Below, piece by piece: positions 1 through 5,861 of a stretch of 12,550 bases of DNA; within the stretch, counting starts at the first letter, position 1; each line of letters begins with the position of its first letter. The notes under the pieces were generated by a model that worked only from the letters and a program-made list of their open reading frames with translations, did no database searches and was not told the origin of the DNA. This DNA is from an uncultured bacterium (GTDB lineage Bacteria > Actinomycetota > Coriobacteriia > Coriobacteriales > Coriobacteriaceae). The translations under genes and the position numbers were made by a program. The stretch is from contig CATWBO010000046.1 of the NCBI GenBank assembly GCA_958349055.1, positions 1 to 12,550 on the forward strand, read 5' to 3'.

Positions 1-37
1 TGTCGCGAAGCGCGCGGTTGACAAAACTATAGAGACA

Positions 38-94
38 CGTCCCAGAAAAATCATCGGGTGGCAAAACAGTCAAAAAGCTGCGTCCCAAATTGGC
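38..94. repeat. Intergenic repeat modules CGTCCCAGAAAAATCAT and AGTCAAAAAGC..CGTCCCAAATTGG
   Basis: Two short modules lie here. CGTCCCAGAAAAATCAT (38-54) has a perfect 17-nt reverse complement at 7354-7370. The second module (68-93) shares AGTCAAAAAGC and CGTCCCAAATTGG with the repeat after the ROK gene (1172-1205) and with both arms of the hairpin before luxS (7401-7492). All copies are intergenic. The modules look like a dispersed, non-coding repeat family of this genome. I see no gene in 1-261. Confidence 0.6.
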
Positions 95-117
95 GACTAT
101 GTTGGTTTGCCTATATA
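90..117 (+). promoter_or_regulatory. Candidate promoter of the ROK kinase gene
   Basis: TTGGCG (90-95) and TATATA (112-117) are separated by 16 bp and resemble -35 and -10 boxes. Initiation would fall near 124, giving a leader of about 140 nt. The inverted TAAAC/GTTTA site at 128-151 would then cover the first transcribed bases, which suits a repressor. A perfect TTGACA at 18-23 has no good -10 partner at the usual distance, so I prefer this pair. Confidence 0.4.
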
Positions 118-127
118 GCTAGCTGCC

Positions 128-151
128 GTAAACAGATTGAACACCGTTTAT
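128..151. promoter_or_regulatory. Candidate operator, inverted TAAAC/GTTTA half-sites
   Basis: TAAAC (129-133) and GTTTA (146-150) face each other with start-to-start distance 17. The same geometry recurs in front of lacI (1272-1276 and 1289-1293). The right half-site reads ACCGTTTA, a string also found at 2496, 2517 and 8035. Binding by the LacI-family protein encoded at 1362 is inference. Confidence 0.45.
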
Positions 152-261
152 AGAATTAACGTGACCGTTAGCCTAAAACCCATTGTTCGCTCGAAGCCCT
201 CGTGGTTGCATGGGTAAGAAAGCCTAGATAATTGGCACATGTACGTTTAAGTGGGGGCAGC

Positions 262-1170
262 ATGAAAGAGCTCTTTGGCATCGACGTGGGCGGTACGGCG
301 GTTAAGTGGGCCGTGCTGGGCGAGGATTACTCCATCCGAGAGCGCGGTAGCCTGCCGACTAGTTTTAGCGCGGCCGAAGAAGTGGTCGAAACCCTGATCG
401 GCCTTGTCGAGCCGTATCGCGAGCGCGTCTCCGCTGTGGGCGTAAGCGCGCCCGGCGGCATCTACGAGGGCGACGCGGACGGCACGATCCATCGCGGCGG
501 CGCTTTGACATACATGGACGGTTGCCCGCTGGGAAGGCTCTTGCGCGAGCGTCTTGGCATGCCGGTGTCTGTCAATAACGACGGAAAATGTTGTGCGCTC
601 GGCGAATATGCGGCAGGCGCGCTGCGCGGGCACCGCATCGGCGTGGTGCTTGCTATCGGCACCGGTATTGGCGGAGGCATTGTTATCGACGGCCATGTCC
701 TTCGTGGCGCGCATGGCTTTGCCGGCGAGTTTAGCTTCTTACGTAACGACTTGACGCGTGCCGCGGCGATGGACAATGTGTTTGCCGCTACAGGAGGCTG
801 GCGCGCGCTGCGCGATGCCGCCGTGGCAGAGAAGGGAATCTCGGCAGACGCCACCGTGGACGGACGTCGCGTCTTCGAATGGATTGAGGGCGGTGACGAA
901 GCGGCCCAGCGCGCTCTCGACCGTTATGCGCGTGCGTTCGATGCTCAGCTCGTGAATCTGCAGGCCGTGCTCGACCCCGAGGTCTTTGTGATTGCGGGTG
1001 GCATTTCGTGCCATCCCGAACTCATTGATGCACTTCGCGCCCAGATGCCGGCCGCGCTCGCTGGCTACGAGGGCGGTTTTGCCGGCATCCCCGAGCCGCA
1101 GATTAAGGCGGCCGAACTCGGCAACGATGCCAACCTGTACGGAGCCGTGCAGGAGGCCATGCGCCTCTAA
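262..1170 (+). CDS. ROK-family sugar kinase lacking the usual zinc-binding cysteines
   Basis: A 302-residue cytoplasmic kinase that most likely uses ATP to phosphorylate a hexose or glycoside. The N-terminal phosphate loop GIDVGGT (residues 6-12), the VNNDGK stretch with probable catalytic Asp107, the second phosphate loop GTGIGGG (133-139) and HGFAGE (151-156) are classic for the ROK/hexokinase-like ATPase fold. Most ROK kinases carry an E-x-G-H plus CxCGxxGC zinc site directly after this. Here the sequence runs GEFSFLRND with no His and no Cys cluster, which resembles zinc-free members such as beta-glucoside kinases. There is no helix-turn-helix, so it is not a ROK repressor. I chose ATG 262 over an in-frame TTG at 232 because GGGGG at 253-257 sits just before it. 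The gene stands alone, followed by a hairpin repeat and lacI. Substrate is unknown. Confidence 0.85.
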   Translation: MKELFGIDVGGTAVKWAVLGEDYSIRERGSLPTSFSAAEEVVETLIGLVEPYRERVSAVGVSAPGGIYEGDADGTIHRGGALTYMDGCPLGRLLRERLGMPVSVNNDGKCCALGEYAAGALRGHRIGVVLAIGTGIGGGIVIDGHVLRGAHGFAGEFSFLRNDLTRAAAMDNVFAATGGWRALRDAAVAEKGISADATVDGRRVFEWIEGGDEAAQRALDRYARAFDAQLVNLQAVLDPEVFVIAGGISCHPELIDALRAQMPAALAGYEGGFAGIPEPQIKAAELGNDANLYGAVQEAMRL

Positions 1171-1171
1171 A

Positions 1172-1205
1172 GGTAGTCAAAAAGCCCCGTCCCAAATTGG
1201 CTACC
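1172..1205. repeat. GTCCCAAATT repeat forming a hairpin after the ROK gene
   Basis: GGTAGTCAA (1172-1180) pairs with TTGGCTACC (1197-1205), with one G-U pair. The loop contains GCCCCGTCCCAAA. The hairpin begins one base after the ROK stop codon. It shares most of its sequence with the right arm of the hairpin before luxS (7470-7492). There is no T-run, so it is not a clear intrinsic terminator. Confidence 0.6.
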
Positions 1206-1247
1206 GGTAAAAAGTGGCCGTTGGGGGGAATAGTCGAGCCGCAACGC

Positions 1248-1277
1248 TTGACAACAGGGTAAACTAGCTACTAAACA
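1248..1277 (+). promoter_or_regulatory. Candidate lacI-family gene promoter
   Basis: A perfect -35 box TTGACA occupies 1248-1253. About 18 bp later TAAACA (1272-1277) is a weak -10 candidate, and it lies inside the left arm of the inverted repeat CTAAACA/TGTTTAG. Overlap of the -10 with the operator would give autorepression. The -35 is convincing and the -10 is not. Confidence 0.45.
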
Positions 1278-1294
1278 TTTACTATTCTGTTTAG
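1271..1294. promoter_or_regulatory. Candidate operator CTAAACA-N10-TGTTTAG
   Basis: A perfect 7-bp inverted repeat with a 10-bp spacer lies between the -35 box and the lacI start codon. Half-site content and spacing match the site at 128-151 before the ROK gene. The same half-sites cluster before the isomerase operon (2488-2605). LacI-family operators usually have abutting half-sites, so the 10-bp spacer is atypical and the partner protein is uncertain. Confidence 0.5.
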
Positions 1295-1361
1295 ATTGAA
1301 TTTTCGGTCGTTTAGTTGCCGAGCCAATGAGCTCGGCCGCGACCGTCGCTAGGGAGAAACG

Positions 1362-2372
1362 ATGGCCAAAGCAAGTGTCCGCGAGATCAGCCGCATCACC
1401 GGCTTTTCGCCCGCGACCGTGTCCAACGCGCTCAACCGCAAGCGCAGCGTGAGCGAAGAGACCGCAAAGATCATCCTCGAGTGCGCGCAGTCACTCGGCT
1501 ACCAGCAGTCGACGCAACTCGAGAGTATCCAGTTCGTGCTTGCGCGCAAGACGGGCGCCATCCTGGACGAGAGCACCTTCCACCCTGCGGTTATCGAGGG
1601 CGTGGAGCGCCAGGCGCGCCGCCATGGCATGAGCACGAGCTTTGTCACGCTCGACTTTAGCGACCTGGACGCCGTGCGCCCGCAGGTCGAGGGGCTGATC
1701 GCCGATCCGTCGGCCGCCATCGTGCTGATGGGTACCGAGCTAGGCGAGGAGGACTACGCCCTGTTCGCCAACGCTGCCGCCCACCTGATCGTGCTCGACG
1801 GCTGGAGCGACCGCCAGTACTTCGATGCCGTGGTCATCGCAAATACCGACTCGGTGCTGCGCGCGGTGGACCATCTTATCGAAAAGGGCCACAAGCAGAT
1901 CGGCTATCTTGCCGGCGACCTGCGTATCCGCAACTTTAAGGATCGCGAGCGTGGCTACCGTCAGGCGCTTGAGGACGCGGGCCTTGAGCCCAACCCGGCA
2001 TGGCATATCACGCTGGGCACCACGCTCGAGGGCGCCTATCACGACATGGGCGCCTGGCTCGATACCGTCTCGCGCGACGACCTGCCGACGGCCTTTTTTG
2101 CTGAGAATGACGTGCTCGCCGTTGGCGCCATGCGTGCCCTCAACGAGCACGGCGTGCGCGTTCCCGACGACGTGTCGATGATCGGCTTCGACGACCTGTC
2201 CGTGGGCGCCTTCTCCAATCCGCCGCTCACCACGGTGCATGTTCCCAAGCACGAGGTGGGCGAGATCGCGGTGCGCCGCCTGGTGGGCAACATCCGCAAC
2301 CCCAAGAGCTATACCTGCAAGACGGCCGTGTCGACCTATTTTGTCGAGCGCCAGAGCGTGCGCACGCTCTAG
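1362..2372 (+). CDS. LacI/GalR-family transcriptional repressor
   Basis: A 336-residue DNA-binding sugar-responsive regulator of usual family length. Residues 4-47 form the LacI-type helix-turn-helix and hinge region: VREISRITGFSPATVSNALN is the recognition module, followed by VSEETAKIILECAQSLGY. The remainder is a periplasmic-binding-protein-like effector domain, with recognisable blocks IEKGHKQIGYLAGD, DRERGYRQAL, AFFAENDVLAVGAMRALNEHG and the family signature VPDDVSMIGFDDLSVGAFSNPPLTTVHVP. The start at 1362 has AGGGAG at 1351-1356. The gene has its own promoter and a terminator behind it, and lies between the ROK gene and the isomerase operon. It most plausibly represses both and itself through the TAAAC/GTTTA sites. 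The effector is probably a sugar or sugar phosphate of the downstream pathway (inference). Confidence 0.93.
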   Translation: MAKASVREISRITGFSPATVSNALNRKRSVSEETAKIILECAQSLGYQQSTQLESIQFVLARKTGAILDESTFHPAVIEGVERQARRHGMSTSFVTLDFSDLDAVRPQVEGLIADPSAAIVLMGTELGEEDYALFANAAAHLIVLDGWSDRQYFDAVVIANTDSVLRAVDHLIEKGHKQIGYLAGDLRIRNFKDRERGYRQALEDAGLEPNPAWHITLGTTLEGAYHDMGAWLDTVSRDDLPTAFFAENDVLAVGAMRALNEHGVRVPDDVSMIGFDDLSVGAFSNPPLTTVHVPKHEVGEIAVRRLVGNIRNPKSYTCKTAVSTYFVERQSVRTL

Positions 2373-2438
2373 GCGAAAGCGCCGCCTACTCGCGATAAAT
2401 GCGCCCGCGTTACGGCGGACACACAGAGCATCACAGAT

Positions 2439-2465
2439 AGAGGGTCCTTCGGGGCCCTCTTTTTT
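2439..2465 (+). terminator. Rho-independent terminator of the lacI-family gene
   Basis: GAGGGTCC (2440-2447) pairs with GGGCCCTC (2452-2459) across a TTCG tetraloop, with A2439/T2460 extending the stem. Six T residues follow (2460-2465). This is a textbook intrinsic terminator and separates the repressor transcript from the isomerase operon. Confidence 0.9.
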
Positions 2466-2472
2466 GTTCCCC

Positions 2473-2631
2473 TTGTATGTTCAGTTTGTTTACATACCGT
2501 TTAGGCTGATTTCTCTACCGTTTACGGGTATTTCGCGTTACACTTCTAAACAAAAGAGTAAAACATTTAGTAAACAGAACAAAACGAAACATGCGTCTGT
2601 TTACTGAACATGTGACTAGGGGAGGACGTAC
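2473..2631 (+). promoter_or_regulatory. Regulatory region of the isomerase operon, clustered GTTTA/TAAAC half-sites
   Basis: An A/T-rich stretch in a G/C-rich locus. It holds GTTTAC at 2488, 2520 and 2599, GTTTAG at 2499, CTAAAC at 2546 and GTAAAC at 2570. Two copies of ACCGTTTA (2496 and 2517) are 21 bp apart, about two helical turns. AGTAAACAGA (2569-2578) and TCTGTTTACT (2596-2605) form a perfect 10-bp inverted repeat with a 17-nt spacer. CTAAA (2546-2550) and TTTAG (2566-2570) form another. The promoter must lie here, but no -35/-10 pair is convincing. A Shine-Dalgarno AGGGGAGG precedes ATG 2632. Confidence 0.6.
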
Positions 2632-4032
2632 ATGGATAAGATCAAGCTCGGTTTTGTGCCTACGCGCCGCAGCATCTTTAGCGCGCCGGACGCGATCAAG
2701 TATCGCGGCCTGACGGCTGATCGCCTGCGCGAGATCGGCGTCGACATCGTGGATATCGACGACATCAACGACGAGGGCCTGCTGTTCGACGACAGCCATA
2801 TCGAGCCCATCGTCAAGAAGTTCCGCGCCGAGGGCGTCGACGGCATCATGCTGTGCCACGCCAACTTTGGCACCGAGTACGTTTGCGCCCGCCTTGCCCG
2901 CGAGCTCGGCCTGCCCGTGCTGCTGTGGGGCCCGCGCGACGAGCGCCCCGAGCCCGACGGCACCCGCCTGCGCGACAGCCAGTGCGGCCTGTTCGCCACC
3001 GGTAAGGTCCTGCGCCGCTTCCAAGTTCCCTTCACCTACATGACCAACTGCCGTCTGACCGACCCCGAGTTCGAGCGTGGCGTCTGGGACTTCTTGGCCG
3101 TGTGCAACGTCGTTAAGACCTTCAAGCACACCCGCATCCTGCAGATGGCCACCCGTCCGTTCGACTTCTGGTCGACCATGTGCAACGAGGGCGAGCTGCT
3201 CGAGAAGTTCAACATCCAGCTTTCGCCCATCCCCATGACCGAGCTTGTCCAGGCCGTGCGCGACGCCCAGGCCGACGAGCAGGCCATGGCAGCCATGCTC
3301 GCCCACATTAGCGACAGCTTTGAGATCTGCATCCCCGAGGACAAGGTCCCCGCGGTCGCTGGACTCGCCATCGCCATGAAGCGCCTGGTCGAGAAGTACG
3401 GCTGCAACGCCGGCGCCATCCAGTGCTGGAACGCCCTGCAGGACGAGTTGGGCATTATGCCCTGCGCCGCCAACGCCATCCTCAACGAGATGGGTATCCC
3501 CATCGTCTGCGAGACCGACATCCATGGCGCCATCACCGCGCTCATGGTCGAGGCGGCCGACCTGGGCCGTCACCGTGGCATGTTCGCCGACTGGACCGTC
3601 CGCCATCCCGACAACGAGAACGGCGAGCTGCTGCAGCACTGCGGCCCCTGGCCCTGCAGCTGCGCTGCCGTCAAGCCCAAGCTCACCTACCCGCTGGCCT
3701 TCGATCACCCCGGCGCGCTGACGGCCGAGGCCAAGCACGGCGACCTCACCCTTGCCCGCTTTGACGGCGACAACGGCGAGTACTCGCTGCTGCTAGGCAA
3801 CGCCCGCGGCATCGACGGCCCGGCCGGCATGGGCACCTACCTGTGGGTCGAGGTCGAGAACCTCAAGCGCCTCGAGGCCAAGATCGTCGAGGGCCCCTAC
3901 ATCCACCACTGCGTGGCCATCCACGCCAACGTGGTGCCGGTGCTCTACGAGGCATGCAAGTACATTGGCATTGCCCCCGACCTGTACGACCCCATCGAAG
4001 AAGACGTCAAAGCCTACCTGCGAGGAGAGTAG
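2632..4032 (+). CDS. L-fucose/L-arabinose isomerase-family protein (candidate D-apiose isomerase)
   Basis: A 466-residue cytoplasmic aldose-ketose isomerase of the fucose isomerase-like group (COG2407 type). It is shorter than E. coli FucI (about 590 residues), as is usual for this group. The N-terminal half is Rossmann-like (KLGFVPTRRS, DGIMLCHANFGTE). The catalytic-type block CETDIHGAITALM carries Glu294, Asp296 and His298. A late histidine cluster YIHHCVAIH (His425, His426, His431) probably supplies the other metal or substrate ligands. FucI-type enzymes use Glu, Asp and His to hold Mn2+. It is the first gene of an operon with both transketolase halves and an FGGY kinase. That combination matches the transketolase-type D-apiose pathway, in which an isomerase makes D-apulose. 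The family is well supported; the substrate is inference. A pentose or deoxyhexose remains possible. Confidence 0.85.
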   Translation: MDKIKLGFVPTRRSIFSAPDAIKYRGLTADRLREIGVDIVDIDDINDEGLLFDDSHIEPIVKKFRAEGVDGIMLCHANFGTEYVCARLARELGLPVLLWGPRDERPEPDGTRLRDSQCGLFATGKVLRRFQVPFTYMTNCRLTDPEFERGVWDFLAVCNVVKTFKHTRILQMATRPFDFWSTMCNEGELLEKFNIQLSPIPMTELVQAVRDAQADEQAMAAMLAHISDSFEICIPEDKVPAVAGLAIAMKRLVEKYGCNAGAIQCWNALQDELGIMPCAANAILNEMGIPIVCETDIHGAITALMVEAADLGRHRGMFADWTVRHPDNENGELLQHCGPWPCSCAAVKPKLTYPLAFDHPGALTAEAKHGDLTLARFDGDNGEYSLLLGNARGIDGPAGMGTYLWVEVENLKRLEAKIVEGPYIHHCVAIHANVVPVLYEACKYIGIAPDLYDPIEEDVKAYLRGE

Positions 4033-4034
4033 AA

Positions 4035-4871
4035 ATGGCAACGATTGAAGAGCTTGAGTCCCTGCGTTGGGACCTCCGCCGCGATTGCGTCGATATCATT
4101 ATGGCCGGTGCCGGCGGCCACATCGGCGGCGACATGTCGGTCATCGATGCGCTCATGACCCTCTACGCCAACCATCTGAACATTTCGCCCGAGACCGTCG
4201 ACGATCCCAACCGCGATCGCTTCGTCCTCTCCAAGGGCCACGCCATGGAGGCCTACTACGCGGTGCTGTGCCACGAGGGCTATCTGGACCTCGACGATGT
4301 CAAGGCCCGCTTCTCCAAGTTCGGCAGCCCCTACATCGGCCATCCCAACAACAAGCTCAAGGGCATCGAGATGAACTCGGGTTCGCTCGGTCACGGCCTG
4401 CCCGTGGCGGTGGGCATGGCGCTCGCCGGCAAGATGGACGGTCGCGACTACCGCGTCTACACCATCATGGGCGACGGTGAGCTTGCCGAGGGCTCGGTCT
4501 GGGAGGGCGCCATGAGCGGCGGCAACTACCAGCTCGATAACCTGTGCGCGCTCGTGGACCGCAACCGCCTGCAGATCAGCGGCAGCACCGAGGATGTCAT
4601 GAAGCAGGACTCGCAGGAGGAGCGCTGGGCCGCCTTCGGTTGGAACGTGCTGTCCATTCCGGGCAACGACGTCCAGGCCATCGACGCCGCGCTGACGCTT
4701 GCCGCCGAGACCAAGGGTAAGCCCACGGTCATCATCCTCAACACGGTGAAGGGCTACGGTTCGCCCGTCATGGAGGACAAGGCCGGCTGGCATCACCACC
4801 TGCCCAACGACGAGGAATATGCCCAGATCATCGCCGATTTCGCTGCCCACAAGGAGGCCATCAATGGCTAA
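4035..4871 (+). CDS. Transketolase N-terminal subunit (candidate apulose-4-phosphate transketolase subunit A)
   Basis: A 278-residue thiamine-diphosphate-binding half of a split transketolase. Visible landmarks are GAGGHIGGDMS near residue 26, DRFVLSKGHAMEAYY, GHPNNKLKGIEMNSGSLGHGLPVAVGMA, and the ThDP motif starting GDG (146-148) and ending VDRN (Asn177). Histidines in SKGH, GHPNN and GSLGHG are the usual cofactor and phosphate contacts. The protein stops at the end of the pyrophosphate-binding domain, and its partner is the next gene. The start lies 2 bp after the isomerase stop with GGAG (4024-4027) before it. The stop overlaps the next ATG by 8 bp, indicating translational coupling and equal subunit supply. 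Split transketolases of this kind occur both as general pentose-phosphate enzymes and as pathway-specific ones. The operon context favours a dedicated one. Confidence 0.93.
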   Translation: MATIEELESLRWDLRRDCVDIIMAGAGGHIGGDMSVIDALMTLYANHLNISPETVDDPNRDRFVLSKGHAMEAYYAVLCHEGYLDLDDVKARFSKFGSPYIGHPNNKLKGIEMNSGSLGHGLPVAVGMALAGKMDGRDYRVYTIMGDGELAEGSVWEGAMSGGNYQLDNLCALVDRNRLQISGSTEDVMKQDSQEERWAAFGWNVLSIPGNDVQAIDAALTLAAETKGKPTVIILNTVKGYGSPVMEDKAGWHHHLPNDEEYAQIIADFAAHKEAING

Positions 4872-5805
4872 CAAGATCGCCAACCGCAAGGTTATCTGCG
4901 ACACGCTGCTCGAGGCCGCCGCAACCGATAGGGACATCGTTGTCCTGTGCTCCGACTCCCGCGGCTCCGCGTCGCTCACGCCGTTCTTCGACCAGTATCC
5001 CCAGCAGTCCATCGAGGTCGGCATTGCCGAGCAGGACCTGGTGAGCATCGCCGCCGGCATGGCTTCGTGCGGCAAGAAGGCCTGGGCTGCCTCGCCCGCG
5101 TCCTTTGTGACCACGCGTTCGTATGAGCAGTGCAAGGTCGATGTCTCGTACTCCAACACCAACGTCAAACTCATCGGCATTTCGGGCGGCGTGTCCTACG
5201 GCGCCCTGGGTATGAGCCACCATTCCGCGCAGGATATCGCCGCCATGAGCGCGATTCCCAACATGCGCGTGTATCTGCCGAGCGACCGCTTCCAGACCGC
5301 CGAGCTCGTGCGCGCCCTGGTCGCCGACAATAAGCCGGCATACATTCGCGTGGGCCGCAACCCGGTCGAGGACGTGTACACCGAGGACGAGTGCCCGTTC
5401 CAGATGGACCGCGCCACCTGGGTGCGCCGCGGCACCGACGTGACGATCGTCGCCACCGGCGAGATGGTCCGCCACGCCGTCGACGCGGCCGACCTGCTGG
5501 CCGAGCAGGGCATCTCGGCAACGGTGCTCGACATGTACTGCGTCAAGCCGCTCGACGCCGAGGCCGTGATCGAGGCCGCCGGTGCCACGCGCGCCGTCGT
5601 GACCGTCGAGGAGCACAGCCCCTTCGGTGGCCTTGGTTCTATGGTCGCGCAGGTCGTGGGCGAGCATTGCCCGCGTCCGGTCAAGTGCCTGAGCCTGCCC
5701 GACGCGCCGGTCATCACCGGCACCTCGCCCGAGGTCTTCGCGCACTACGGACTTACGGGCACCGGAATTGCCGAGGCCGTTAAGGACTTCCTGCCCGCAG
5801 AGTAA
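4864..5805 (+). CDS. Transketolase C-terminal subunit (candidate apulose-4-phosphate transketolase subunit B)
   Basis: A 313-residue partner of the preceding subunit, containing the pyrimidine-binding domain and the transketolase C-terminal domain. The block EVGIAEQDLVSIAAGMA holds the catalytic Glu56 that activates the thiamine ring. GGVSYGALGMSHHSAQDIAAMSAIPNMRVYLPSD is the typical middle block with paired histidines. VATGEMVRHAVDAADLL and LDMYCVKPLDAEAV mark the C-terminal domain. A full-length transketolase is about 650 residues, and the two subunits together make about 590. The ATG at 4864 lies inside the end of the upstream gene. Reaction type: transfer of a two-carbon ketol unit from a ketose phosphate to an aldose phosphate. 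For apulose 4-phosphate the expected products with glyceraldehyde 3-phosphate are dihydroxyacetone phosphate and xylulose 5-phosphate (established for that pathway, inferred here). Confidence 0.93.
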   Translation: MANKIANRKVICDTLLEAAATDRDIVVLCSDSRGSASLTPFFDQYPQQSIEVGIAEQDLVSIAAGMASCGKKAWAASPASFVTTRSYEQCKVDVSYSNTNVKLIGISGGVSYGALGMSHHSAQDIAAMSAIPNMRVYLPSDRFQTAELVRALVADNKPAYIRVGRNPVEDVYTEDECPFQMDRATWVRRGTDVTIVATGEMVRHAVDAADLLAEQGISATVLDMYCVKPLDAEAVIEAAGATRAVVTVEEHSPFGGLGSMVAQVVGEHCPRPVKCLSLPDAPVITGTSPEVFAHYGLTGTGIAEAVKDFLPAE

Positions 5806-5808
5806 TTG

Positions 5809-5843
5809 GAATGTGACAAAGGGACCGTCCCTTTGTCACATTC
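5809..5843. repeat. Perfect 17-bp palindrome between transketolase and kinase genes
   Basis: GAATGTGACAAAGGGAC (5809-5825) and its exact reverse complement (5827-5843) flank a single C. It starts 3 bases after the transketolase stop and ends 18 bases before the kinase ATG, outside the GGGG ribosome site. Similar TGACAAAGGGAC palindromes are, from memory, common between genes of Coriobacteriia. In RNA it would form a very stable hairpin within the operon, perhaps lowering kinase expression or protecting an mRNA end. No T-run follows. Confidence 0.8.
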
Positions 5844-5861
5844 ATTTTGAAAGGGGTGGCC

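Noticed and set aside
2515..3738. Long 407-residue open frame on the minus strand
   Set aside because: It is the shadow of the high-GC isomerase gene: composition is Gly/Ala/Val/Asp-rich without any domain, and it covers the promoter region. The + strand product is a clear isomerase.
4014..5180. 388-residue minus-strand open frame
   Set aside because: Antisense shadow of the two transketolase genes; no motif, low-complexity residue use, and no ribosome site.
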